Assembly (NCBI GenBank): GCA_038872535.1
Contig: JAVZJY010000007.1
Location: 1 to 45,460 of the forward strand
Direction of reading: 5' to 3'
Source of the DNA: JASEJA01 sp038872535
Lineage (GTDB): Archaea; Thermoproteota; Bathyarchaeia; Bathyarchaeales; Bathycorpusculaceae
Length of the DNA stretch: 45,460 nt
Shown: positions 25,996 to 33,663 of the stretch, piece after piece
How positions within the stretch are numbered: the stretch's first letter is position 1
Layout: every line of letters starts with the position of its first letter
Made by a program: the position numbers and the translations under genes
The notes under the pieces: model-generated
The model's input: the letters and a program-made list of their open reading frames with translations, nothing else
Told to the model about the DNA's origin: nothing
Database searches by the model: none

Positions 25996-26967
25996 TTGAG
26001 TTTTGAAATGTGGGCTGAAAAATACCGTCCAAAAACATTAGACGATATGGTTAACCAAAAGGAAATAGTTGAACGCCTAAAAAGCTTCGTAAAATCAAGG
26101 AATGTGCCCCACTGTATTTTTGCTGGACCACCTGGAACCGGAAAAACCACAGCTGCTCTTTGTTTGGCTAGGGACCTTTACGGAGACGCTTATAGGGAAC
26201 ATATTATGGAGTTAAACGCTAGTGATGAGCGAGGCATTGATGTTGTTAGGGAAACCGTGAAAACTTTTGCCAGAGTTAGGTCTATTGGCGAAATTCCTTT
26301 CAAAATAATGATTTTGGATGAGGCTGACAATATGACTTCTGATGCACAGCAAGCACTGAGGCGAACTATGGAACGTTATACAGAAACATGCCGCTTTATT
26401 CTATGCGCTAATTATAGTGGAAAAATAATAGAGCCAATTCAGTCTAGATGTGCGCCGTTTCGTTTCACTTTTCTGCCAAGAGAAGAACAAGACAAATATC
26501 TAAAGCACATAGCAGAAAAAGAAGGCTTAAAACTGCTAAAGGAAGGATTAGAAGCAATTTTTGAAGTCTGCGGCGGAGACCTTAGAAAAGCAATTAACAC
26601 TTTGCAAGCGGCAGCATCATTAAACAAGCCAGTGGATGCAAAGGTTGTCTATTCAATTGCTGGAAGAGCCAACCCCGCAGATGTGCAGAAAATGATAGAA
26701 GCCGCCATGAAAGGAGACTTTTTAGAAGCGAGAAAACAGTTGCGCGATATGATTCAAAAATATGGAGTGGCTGGAAGCGACATAATCCGACAAATTCACA
26801 CAGAAATCTTTCGAGGAGACATTCCAGAAGAATGGAAAATAAAATTGGCTGACATCGTTGGCGAAATAGACTATAGGCTTGTTGAAGGCGCAGACGAAGA
26901 AGTTCAATTGAGCGCTTTATTGGCAAGACTTGTTGAGGCTGGACATGAATTAAAAAGGGCAAATTAG
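25996..26967 (+). CDS. rfcS: Replication factor C small subunit
   Basis: A ~323-residue clamp-loader small subunit that, with RfcL, opens the PCNA ring. It opens with EMWAEKYRPKTLDDMV. The AAA+ domain has Walker A GPPGTGKT, Walker B with LDEADNMT, and SRCAPFRF as the SRC Arg-finger motif; a helical collar follows at the C terminus. GAGGG lies six bases before TTG 25996, better than the in-frame TTG at 25990, which would almost touch it. It leads the rfcL gene by 11 bases. Confidence 0.97.
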   Translation: MSFEMWAEKYRPKTLDDMVNQKEIVERLKSFVKSRNVPHCIFAGPPGTGKTTAALCLARDLYGDAYREHIMELNASDERGIDVVRETVKTFARVRSIGEIPFKIMILDEADNMTSDAQQALRRTMERYTETCRFILCANYSGKIIEPIQSRCAPFRFTFLPREEQDKYLKHIAEKEGLKLLKEGLEAIFEVCGGDLRKAINTLQAAASLNKPVDAKVVYSIAGRANPADVQKMIEAAMKGDFLEARKQLRDMIQKYGVAGSDIIRQIHTEIFRGDIPEEWKIKLADIVGEIDYRLVEGADEEVQLSALLARLVEAGHELKRAN

Positions 26968-26978
26968 GTGTTAATAGT

Positions 26979-28202
26979 TTGTATGCCGCTTGGACCATAA
27001 AGCACAAACCGAAATCCCTAACAGAAGTTGTTGGAAACAAAGAAGCAATCCAAAAATTCACTGAGTGGATTAAATTTTGGGAGAAAGGGATTCCAAAAAA
27101 GAGGGCTGTTTTCCTTTATGGTCCACCAGGCATTGGAAAAACAGTTTCTGTTGAGGCTTTGGCTAACGATTTGAGGATGGAACTTGTGGAGAAAAATGCA
27201 AGTGATTATAGAACAGAAGAGGCTGTGAAGCATTTTGCTGGTTTGGCTTCCCAGTATGGTTCCTTGTTTGGTGGGCGGAGAATTGTTTTGCTTGATGAGT
27301 TGGATGGGTTGACGGGAACAGCTGACAAAGGCGGAGTGAAAGCAATAACTGATGTAGTGAAATCCGCTCAATGTCCAATAGTTTTGATTGCAAATAACGC
27401 CTATGATCCCCGATTCACAGAACTTCGCAACTACTGCCTCCTAATAGAGTTTAAGAAACCGCCAGCAGGCGAAGTTACGAAGCATCTCAAACGTATATGC
27501 GAAAGAGAAGGAATTCAAGCTGAAGAAAATGCGCTTAAGTTTATTGCCCAACGTTCGGAAGGTGATGTTCGCTCGGCGGTGAATGATCTTCAAGCTTTGG
27601 CTCAAGGTAAGAAAAAGTTAACGTATGAGGATGTTTCTTGGTTGGGCTACCGTGATAGGCAGGACACCATTTTTAATGTTTTGCGAATGATAATTTATGG
27701 AAGAACATGTATGGGTGCAAAACAGGCTGTAGATATGGCTGATGTTGACATTGACATGCTTTTTGAGTGGATATATGAAAACGTTCCAGCCCATCTCACG
27801 GATCCGCATGATTTGGCAAGGGCTATGGATGCTCTTTCAATGGCTGACGTTTATCGAGGCAGAATCCGCTCAACCCAAGACTGGAGTTTCATACGTTACG
27901 TTATTGATTATATGACGGCTGGCGTTGCCATGGCTAGACAAAACACTAAGCCCAGCGGATGGATACCATTCAAGTTTCCCACACGCATCCAGTCGTTGTC
28001 AAGATCCAAGGTTGAACGTGCCATGCAATTGAAAATAGGATACAAGATTAAGCATAAATGCCACATTTCAGCAAACAGAGCCTCAAAAGAAATATTACCC
28101 TATCTAAAAATTATTTTCAGAAATAATGCTGAGATGGCTGCTGGGCTTGCTAAATGGTTGGATTTGGACCAGGAAATGGTTGATTATTTAACTGGAAAAT
28201 AA
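26979..28202 (+). CDS. rfcL: Replication factor C large subunit
   Basis: A 407-residue clamp-loader large subunit. The N terminus WTIKHKPKSLTEVVGN, Walker A GPPGIGKT, Walker B LLDELDGL and a helical C-terminal collar are visible. It lacks the SRC motif, as large subunits do. Some archaeal RfcL proteins have a longer charged tail with a PCNA-binding motif; this one ends soon after the collar (LAKWLDLDQEMVDYLTGK). The start is TTG after an AGGTG site. It is operonic with rfcS. Confidence 0.95.
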   Translation: MYAAWTIKHKPKSLTEVVGNKEAIQKFTEWIKFWEKGIPKKRAVFLYGPPGIGKTVSVEALANDLRMELVEKNASDYRTEEAVKHFAGLASQYGSLFGGRRIVLLDELDGLTGTADKGGVKAITDVVKSAQCPIVLIANNAYDPRFTELRNYCLLIEFKKPPAGEVTKHLKRICEREGIQAEENALKFIAQRSEGDVRSAVNDLQALAQGKKKLTYEDVSWLGYRDRQDTIFNVLRMIIYGRTCMGAKQAVDMADVDIDMLFEWIYENVPAHLTDPHDLARAMDALSMADVYRGRIRSTQDWSFIRYVIDYMTAGVAMARQNTKPSGWIPFKFPTRIQSLSRSKVERAMQLKIGYKIKHKCHISANRASKEILPYLKIIFRNNAEMAAGLAKWLDLDQEMVDYLTGK

Positions 28203-28235
28203 AGAACTTTGAAAATAGAAAAAGAAATATGAATT

Positions 28236-28340
28236 TTAGGGTGTAGAAGGCTGCGTTGCAGTAGGAGGCGGAGCGCTTGTTTTCTTTCTTAATGCTATGG
28301 CAACTCCAACAAGAGCCACCATGAGGCTATTATGCGCGCG
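28236..28340 (-). pseudogene. Remnant: C-terminal membrane anchor of a lost surface protein
   Basis: On the minus strand an open frame of ~34 codons after a TAG encodes a hydrophobic stretch (LMVALVGVAIALRKK) followed by a Pro/Thr/Ser-rich tail (TSAPPPTATQPSTP) and a TAA. This looks like the membrane helix and cytoplasmic basic stop-transfer end of a secreted protein whose upstream part is missing. No signal peptide or promoter is visible, so a decayed gene is more likely than a microprotein. It occupies most of the 28203-28417 spacer. Confidence 0.4.
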
Positions 28341-28417
28341 CTAAACAATAATCAAACTATTTGAAGTGTATGTGTATTTAACAATTTTCACTTCAGAAAC
28401 TGGCTCTAACAGCGGAT

Positions 28418-28744
28418 TTAGTGCACTTTACTTCCTATTTCAATGTCCTTTTCTGGTTGCAAAACTACAACGTTCCCCTTTTCATCTTCTGCAGCCAAAA
28501 TCATGCACTGGGATTCCACGCCCATGAATTTTCTGCGTTGAAGGTTCAAGATGAAAGCGCATTTTTTGCCGACAAGTTGTTCTGGCTTATACCATTGTAA
28601 GAGTCCAGCCACCGCTTGTCTTTTCTCTGTTCCAAAATCGACAATCATTTTTATGAGGTTTCTTGAGCCGGGAATTTGGTTTGCTTCCAAAATTTTTCCA
28701 ACTCTCATATCTAGTTTTTGAAATTCTTCAAAGGATATTTCCAT
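28418..28744 (-). CDS. tRNA-binding OB-fold protein (MetRS C-terminal / Trbp111-like)
   Basis: A 108-residue stand-alone EMAP/Trbp111-type OB fold. Its opening EEFQKLDMRVGKILEA, the middle IVDFGTEKRQAVAGL and the later GKKCAFILNLQRRKFMGVES are standard for the domain found at the C terminus of some methionyl-tRNA synthetases. It probably binds tRNA non-specifically as a dimer or supplies this function to MetRS in trans. It is the last gene of a minus-strand run. Confidence 0.88.
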   Translation of the reverse strand: MEISFEEFQKLDMRVGKILEANQIPGSRNLIKMIVDFGTEKRQAVAGLLQWYKPEQLVGKKCAFILNLQRRKFMGVESQCMILAAEDEKGNVVVLQPEKDIEIGSKVH

Positions 28745-28789
28745 TTTCTCTGCACCTAATGTTTTTCAATTCTCAAGCAGTAAACATTT

Positions 28790-29497
28790 TTAAGCTTTAT
28801 GTGTTTTTCTTTTCTGTTTTATCTTTTCAACCGTTCTTGCTACGCCTTCCCAACCTTCAACAGTCTTCGAATGAACTATTTCAAAGGCCTCCTTCGAAGT
28901 TAATCCAGGCAGTTCTTCACCAACAGCTTTCTTTGTAAGGTATGATGCTGCACTCAAAACTTCACCGTTCAATCGTGAATCCATCAAATCTGCTAAATGG
29001 CAAATTAAGGCTTCAATTGTGTGGGGACTTATTGGACCATAATTTCCATGATGGGCTGAAACAATGTGAACCAACTCTAATGGAAAGCCTCTTCTAACAA
29101 GCTCCGAAACTGCAAGAGATAAATGATCCAAATACTCAGCTAAATTTGTTGAGCCATAACTCCCATTCTCGTTCACCATATAAGTTACAGGCTTAAAGAT
29201 GTCATGCAGCAAAACACCAGCCATGACTAGGTCACGGTTCACTTTTCCCTGGTAAACCTTCTCCACGGAATCGCACAATGCTTCAGCGAGGTTTGCCATT
29301 GAAATAATATGTTCCAAATAGCCGCCTTGATAACAGTGGTGATGGGATAAGCCTGCTGGTGAAATGTCTATGGGCAGACCTGAATATTTTTTCCCATTTA
29401 TTTCAAATGTGGGGTTTTCAAGCAGTTCAACAACTTTTTTCTGAAGATTTTTGTCTTGAATCTTTTTGGTTAGTGTCTTAAGTTTTGGGTTAAGCAA
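28790..29497 (-). CDS. HD-domain phosphohydrolase
   Basis: A 235-residue HD-superfamily metal-dependent phosphohydrolase. Likely metal ligands are in HHCYQGGYLEHI, the HD pair in GVLLHDIFKP, and HIVSAHHGNYG, in a layout resembling YhaM-type 3'-5' exoribonucleases without their OB domain. The start is TTG, with GAGG eight bases upstream. The sequence GAGAGGAAACCAAATTG at this start is identical to that at the rpoP start. It lies 12 bases after endonuclease V on the same strand, in a run with a translin-like gene, suggesting nucleic-acid turnover. The substrate is not known. Confidence 0.85.
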   Translation of the reverse strand: MLNPKLKTLTKKIQDKNLQKKVVELLENPTFEINGKKYSGLPIDISPAGLSHHHCYQGGYLEHIISMANLAEALCDSVEKVYQGKVNRDLVMAGVLLHDIFKPVTYMVNENGSYGSTNLAEYLDHLSLAVSELVRRGFPLELVHIVSAHHGNYGPISPHTIEALICHLADLMDSRLNGEVLSAASYLTKKAVGEELPGLTSKEAFEIVHSKTVEGWEGVARTVEKIKQKRKTHKA

Positions 29498-29511
29498 TTT
29501 GGTTTCCTCTC
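29495..29511 (-). promoter_or_regulatory. Leader element shared with rpoP (ribosome site plus TTG)
   Basis: On the minus strand this reads GAGAGGAAACCAAATTG, ending in the TTG start of the HD gene. The same 17 bases occur at 36384-36400 ending in the rpoP start. It contains the ribosome-binding GAGG. Confidence 0.45.
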
Positions 29512-30199
29512 ACCTTATAATTGTTGAAGTATTATTGATTTTTCGTTTAACTAAATTTGCTGTTTCATGAGCTTTTAAAATTGGTTCTGGAATGCGGCTG
29601 GAGCGTGCACAATGTTTAACTATTTTTATGGCTGTTTCTAACGAAATCATGTGTCCAACGCTGATGTAAACTGGTTTGCGTCCATCCTTTGTTGTCACAA
29701 CTGCCCCAATAATTCTATTACTATGCTTCAGAAAAGCAGAACCATCTTTATTTTTTATGTTTTCAACTTCTCCGAATAACCTGTCCTTTGCAACACCTAT
29801 CGTAGGTTTGCCTATTGCTAATCCTAAATGACTTGCAAATCCACACCTATAAGGATGCGCAAAACCATGCCCGTCAACAAGAAAAACATCTGGCGTTGTC
29901 TGCAGCTTTTTGATGCATAACATTGATGGTGGAATTTCTCTGAAGGAAAGCAGTGTTGGAATGTAGGGAAAGCGAGTTTTGCATATTGCTGTTTGGGATT
30001 CAGTTAACGTGAGGGAATCATAATCTAAAACTGCAACAGCGCCCACAGAAAAGTCTTTTCCATAAGCAACATCTACTCCCGCCACAAACCGAACCTTTTT
30101 GGGTAATTTATCCTCAAAAACAATTTTCTCAGATAATCGCAACTGTGCCTTATGCGCCTTTTCAACAGAAAATTCTGGTTCCATTCTTGCTTTATTCAT
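29510..30199 (-). CDS. nfi: Endonuclease V
   Basis: A ~229-residue endonuclease V that cuts nucleic acid 3' to deaminated bases such as inosine. Catalytic acidic residues are seen in AGVDVAYG (Asp), SFREIPPS (Glu) and FLVDGHGFAHP (Asp), followed by the conserved GLAIGKPTIGVAK and a helix near the C terminus. I start it at ATG 30199; an in-frame TTG at 30214 overlaps the translin-like gene stop and is also possible. It sits between translin-like and HD phosphohydrolase genes. Confidence 0.93.
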   Translation of the reverse strand: MNKARMEPEFSVEKAHKAQLRLSEKIVFEDKLPKKVRFVAGVDVAYGKDFSVGAVAVLDYDSLTLTESQTAICKTRFPYIPTLLSFREIPPSMLCIKKLQTTPDVFLVDGHGFAHPYRCGFASHLGLAIGKPTIGVAKDRLFGEVENIKNKDGSAFLKHSNRIIGAVVTTKDGRKPVYISVGHMISLETAIKIVKHCARSSRIPEPILKAHETANLVKRKINNTSTIIR

Positions 30200-30210
30200 G
30201 CATTCTCTTC

Positions 30211-30843
30211 TCAAGTTCTTGTAAGTGTTTCAAGTCTTTTCAGTTGCTTCTCCAACTCGCTCCTTCGCACCTCTTGCGTTATATCCCCTCGCGTTGACTC
30301 GATAATTTTTCTTGCAATATCGCATTTTCTTCTAAGCCCTGGAACTAACATGTAAGCTTCGTCCATAGCCATAAGCTCTACATAAATCTCATCCATGGTT
30401 CGCAAACATTTTTCGCTCTTTTTTACGTCTCCCTCGCGCAAGGCATCTAGCACGAATCGTCTGTATTCCCCTATAACATCCGCCAAGCCTAATACATAAT
30501 CAACTGATGGTACGTTAATCTCCTCTGGTGTTGCAAATTTGTTTTCTTCAATTAGTTTTAGAAATATGCATGCTTCGGAATATTCTTGAAGGGCGGCGCT
30601 GAATAAGCCGCTATAAATAATGTCGGGATTTGTTGTTGAGGCTTCGTTAAGTTTTGAAATGATTTCTTTCGTTTCTTCTATGAGTTTTTTTGCTTCCTTT
30701 AACCTTTTTTGATGAATCAAGAGTATGGCTTGTTTTGAAAGACTCGTGGCTTTCCGCATGTTCTTTTGTAGGGTTTCTCGTACTTTTTCCTTCTCTCTCA
30801 ATTCTTTCCCTATTCCTTTCAGAATACTCCTTAAAGATGGCAT
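30211..30843 (-). CDS. Translin family protein
   Basis: A 210-residue all-helical protein matching the translin/TRAX superfamily. It has IYSGLFSAALQEYSEACIFL, VDYVLGLADVIGEYRRFVLD and AYMLVPGLRRKCDIARKIIE. In TRAX-type members acidic residues in the equivalent helices form an RNase site; Glu in QEYSEA and Glu/Asp in DVIGEYRR and RKCDIA are present here, so nuclease activity is possible. Archaeal homologues form octameric shells in structural work on the family. It heads a compact set with endonuclease V and the HD protein. An 18-base palindrome lies ~50 bases upstream. Confidence 0.87.
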   Translation of the reverse strand: MPSLRSILKGIGKELREKEKVRETLQKNMRKATSLSKQAILLIHQKRLKEAKKLIEETKEIISKLNEASTTNPDIIYSGLFSAALQEYSEACIFLKLIEENKFATPEEINVPSVDYVLGLADVIGEYRRFVLDALREGDVKKSEKCLRTMDEIYVELMAMDEAYMLVPGLRRKCDIARKIIESTRGDITQEVRRSELEKQLKRLETLTRT

Positions 30844-30892
30844 AAAGCTTGCACCCTTACCATTTTAAGATACAGTTGGAGTACTTTATTAT

Positions 30893-30910
30893 ATTGTTAA
30901 TGTTAACAAT
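30893..30910. promoter_or_regulatory. Palindrome ATTGTTAA-TG-TTAACAAT upstream of the translin-like gene
   Basis: Perfect 8-base arms flank a 2-base centre, immediately upstream of a minus-strand TATA-like ATATAATAAAG. This position would let a bound dimer block TBP/TFB access. It is a candidate operator for the translin-endonuclease V-HD operon. Confidence 0.45.
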
Positions 30911-30959
30911 TAAAAATGTAAAAATGGGATGCAGCATTTACTTTTTGGAATGTTTGCTG

Positions 30960-31151
30960 CTATGATTGTGCAGTTTCTTTCCACTTCTCCACTAACAGTT
31001 TGTTGTCTCCTAGTTTGAAGCTTACTTTTACGAATATGGAATCTGCGCCTTTAAATGGGAACATGCTGTCTTCGGCTAGGTCTTTTGGTAGGTAAATCAG
31101 GAATTTGCCGTCTTTTCTTCTGAATAGGCGTCCTCTTCCTTCGCTAACCAT
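30960..31151 (-). CDS. Small conserved-looking protein of unknown function
   Basis: A 63-residue protein preceded by a good GAGGTGA ribosome site. The sequence has GRLFRRKDGKFLIYLPKDLA, a strand-turn-strand pattern, then FKGADSIFVKVSFKLGDNKLLVEKW, rather like a swapped-hairpin AbrB fold, though no key motif proves it. It stands alone between the TYW1 and translin-like genes on the same strand. The function is unknown. Confidence 0.7.
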   Translation of the reverse strand: MVSEGRGRLFRRKDGKFLIYLPKDLAEDSMFPFKGADSIFVKVSFKLGDNKLLVEKWKETAQS

Positions 31152-31295
31152 TTGTCGTCACCTCGATTAAACTTTTGGTTTATTTTGGGCTAAAGGAAAA
31201 CGCAGCAGCATTTAAATTTTGTTCTCATTCGATTTAACCAGAATCGCTCAATTTGGCTTTAAAGTTGAACTGATTGAATCATTTGCAAATATTTT

Positions 31296-32267
31296 TTAAC
31301 CGTTACCAAACTTTATAGGTTTCTCAAGTTTACTCAGTAATACAACACGACTATCTACGGATTCGTCAATAATATTATAGCCGGTCTCCTTTGCCAATTT
31401 ATCTGCAAACTCCCGAATTTCTTGATGATTCGGCATATGCTCATAACCTAAACGAAGTCTGGAGAATCCAACATACATGTAAGCCTTAGGCTCAACATAA
31501 GTAGGCGCTGCCTTTTCAATAAGTTTGGCATATCCCTCTATATTTGCCATATTTAAACCGCGCACAAGAGTTATTCGGATGACTGTTGGACATTTAAAAC
31601 TGGGCAATAAGGCTAAAGTTTCATTCAGTTTCTCCCAAGCTTTAGAAATTTGTGGACGACAAACATGCTTGAACGTTTCTTGGTCTGGGGCGCAAACAGA
31701 AATGTAAAGTTGTGTTGGTTCTTGGCTTAAATTTTTTAGGCTTGCGGGTACAGTTCCGTTGGAAACCAAAAATGTTGTGAATCCTCTTCTATGAAATGCT
31801 TGGATTAACTCTCCTATAGGCCCATAAAGTGTTGGTTCACCCGTCAAGCTTATGGCTGCATGTTTGGGGGTTAGGGCTTCTTTAAATTTTTGCATTTTTG
31901 TTTTGGGATTACCTCTATACCCGCTTAAGATTTTAATTTGTGCTTCAATGCTTCCATTCACAATTTCTTCTGGCGAATCCCATTTTGGAAGTTCCATCTC
32001 ATCCCATTTTATTTGAAGGTCTCCACTTTGGGCTCTCCAACAGAAAAGACACTGTTGCGTGCAATAAAAAAGCGCTGGGGTCATTTGTATGCATTGATGC
32101 GTTTTTATTCCGTAAAATTTCTGTTTATAACATGGTCTATCGTGGATTAAGGTTTCATAAAGCCATCTGCACCTCTTAACCGCTGAATGTCTGCCAACCA
32201 TGTGATATTTCTGTTTCTTTAATGCATCTACGAGTGAGGTGGGAACTAAAGTTTCCAAACGTTTCAC
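31296..32267 (-). CDS. taw1: tRNA 4-demethylwyosine synthase (TYW1/Taw1), radical SAM
   Basis: A 323-residue radical SAM enzyme that makes the tricyclic 4-demethylwyosine base from m1G37 of tRNA-Phe using pyruvate. The cluster motif is CTQQCLFCW (C-x3-C-x2-C), preceded by FYGIKTHQCIQMTPALFYC, with an extra Cys of the family's second cluster. It also has SLTGEPTLYGPIGELI and VEPKAYMYVGFSRLRL, typical TYW1 segments. Its substrate m1G37 is made by Trm5, and a Trm5-family gene lies at 36478. It lies 55 bases downstream of SHMT. Confidence 0.95.
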   Translation of the reverse strand: MKRLETLVPTSLVDALKKQKYHMVGRHSAVKRCRWLYETLIHDRPCYKQKFYGIKTHQCIQMTPALFYCTQQCLFCWRAQSGDLQIKWDEMELPKWDSPEEIVNGSIEAQIKILSGYRGNPKTKMQKFKEALTPKHAAISLTGEPTLYGPIGELIQAFHRRGFTTFLVSNGTVPASLKNLSQEPTQLYISVCAPDQETFKHVCRPQISKAWEKLNETLALLPSFKCPTVIRITLVRGLNMANIEGYAKLIEKAAPTYVEPKAYMYVGFSRLRLGYEHMPNHQEIREFADKLAKETGYNIIDESVDSRVVLLSKLEKPIKFGNG

Positions 32268-32322
32268 TTTCTTGAGTAAAGATTTCCTTTAAGATAAAAA
32301 TTGAGTGGTTTAATAAAAGTGC

Positions 32323-33504
32323 TTATTTTTCAAAGCAATATTGAAGCTCTTGGAACTCACTGCAGAATTTTACAACATCTTTCTTAACATCCTCTGGTTT
32401 TTCCTTGCCACTTGCAGCTCTCCTAATCAGTTCTGCTATTTTAGTCATCTCATTTTCGTTCATTCCACGCCTTGTAACCTCGCATGTGCCGATTCTGACA
32501 GCACAATCCACAATAATGTTTGCCCGTTGAAGCTTTTCTGCAAAAACCCTGCCATGCTCATAGCCTCCATAATCCAATATGATTTGGTGCGACTTGGTGA
32601 ATCCTAAATGTTTGCAAATGACTGGAAAACCATAATCATGCAAGGCTTTAGCCAAAGTTTGAGCGTTACGGATAACTTGAGTAGCATAAGCTTCGCCAAA
32701 TTTTTTCATTTCAGCCAAGGCTAAAGTTAGTGCTGCTATGCGGTTCCAGTGGGCGTTATCGACAAGAGCCGGATAGATTTTATTCTTAATTATTTCTCCG
32801 TGGTTTTTGTCTGCTAAAATTATGCCTCCTTGAGGGCCGAAGAAAGTTTTGTGGGTTGAACCGAACAGGGCATGGGCGCCTTCCCTTAGAGGTTCTTGAA
32901 ATTGCTTACCAGCGAATAGTCCCATTACATGGGAGCCGTCAAATCCAACAACCACATTATTTTCGCTGGCAACTTCAGCCAATTCTTTTACTGGATACGG
33001 GAATGGGATGAAACTTGCACCAAAAATCACGATTTTAGGCTTCAAGCGTTTAATTGTTTCTTTTGCCTCTTCCACCTTTATATTCATATCATGCTTTGAA
33101 AATGGAAACGGTATAACTTTAAGGTTGAAAATTCCAGCTAAGCCATTTTTCCACATTCCCGGATATCCACCATCCTCCGGAGAAACACACATGAGTGTAT
33201 TGTTTGGTTTTGCAAAACTTGCTAAGAAAATCATGTCAGCTATATGCCCAGAAAGGGGGCGCAAATCGGCAACTTCAGCCCGAAAGACATTTTTTGCAAG
33301 TTCTTCGCCGTACTGTTCAATTTCGTCTGTGAAGCGTGTTCCCATGTAAAAATGGTCTCTTGCCGTGTAGCGGTTTCCAAGTTCTGATGAGAGAAGACTT
33401 CTTACTGCTGGACTCATAACGTTTTCTGATGGTATAAGGTTTAAACACTTTTTTCCTCGCCACTCTTCGTGCTTCTTAACTAAACTTAGAATTTCACTAA
33501 TCAT
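32323..33504 (-). CDS. glyA: Serine hydroxymethyltransferase
   Basis: A ~393-residue PLP enzyme converting serine and a tetrahydropterin to glycine and the methylene-pterin. The PLP Lys lies in GSTHKTFFGPQGG, with LIPSENVMSP and YTARDHFYMGTRFTDEIE at the N terminus and DGSHVMGLFAGKQFQ before the Lys. It is slightly shorter than bacterial SHMT, as many archaeal forms are. ATG 33504 has GAGGA six bases upstream, preferred to the in-frame TTG at 33519. The archaeal cofactor may be a methanopterin or folate type; the sequence does not decide. Confidence 0.94.
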   Translation of the reverse strand: MISEILSLVKKHEEWRGKKCLNLIPSENVMSPAVRSLLSSELGNRYTARDHFYMGTRFTDEIEQYGEELAKNVFRAEVADLRPLSGHIADMIFLASFAKPNNTLMCVSPEDGGYPGMWKNGLAGIFNLKVIPFPFSKHDMNIKVEEAKETIKRLKPKIVIFGASFIPFPYPVKELAEVASENNVVVGFDGSHVMGLFAGKQFQEPLREGAHALFGSTHKTFFGPQGGIILADKNHGEIIKNKIYPALVDNAHWNRIAALTLALAEMKKFGEAYATQVIRNAQTLAKALHDYGFPVICKHLGFTKSHQIILDYGGYEHGRVFAEKLQRANIIVDCAVRIGTCEVTRRGMNENEMTKIAELIRRAASGKEKPEDVKKDVVKFCSEFQELQYCFEK

Positions 33505-33663
33505 GCTAAGTCCTCGCAATTTTAGGCAATAATGGCATTTTTAAACATTTAACTCATTCTTACCATTTTGGAGTTTGCTTATGTTGAAAAATAAAAGGTA
33601 AAGTTTAAAATGTTCTGAGTAGTAGAAGTGTTCACAAATCTGAATGTTACGAGGGAAAAATTG

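Noticed and set aside
28203..28417. Small RNA or tRNA in the spacer after rfcL
   Set aside because: No cloverleaf, T-loop sequence or stable hairpin was seen; the spacer is better explained by a protein gene remnant.
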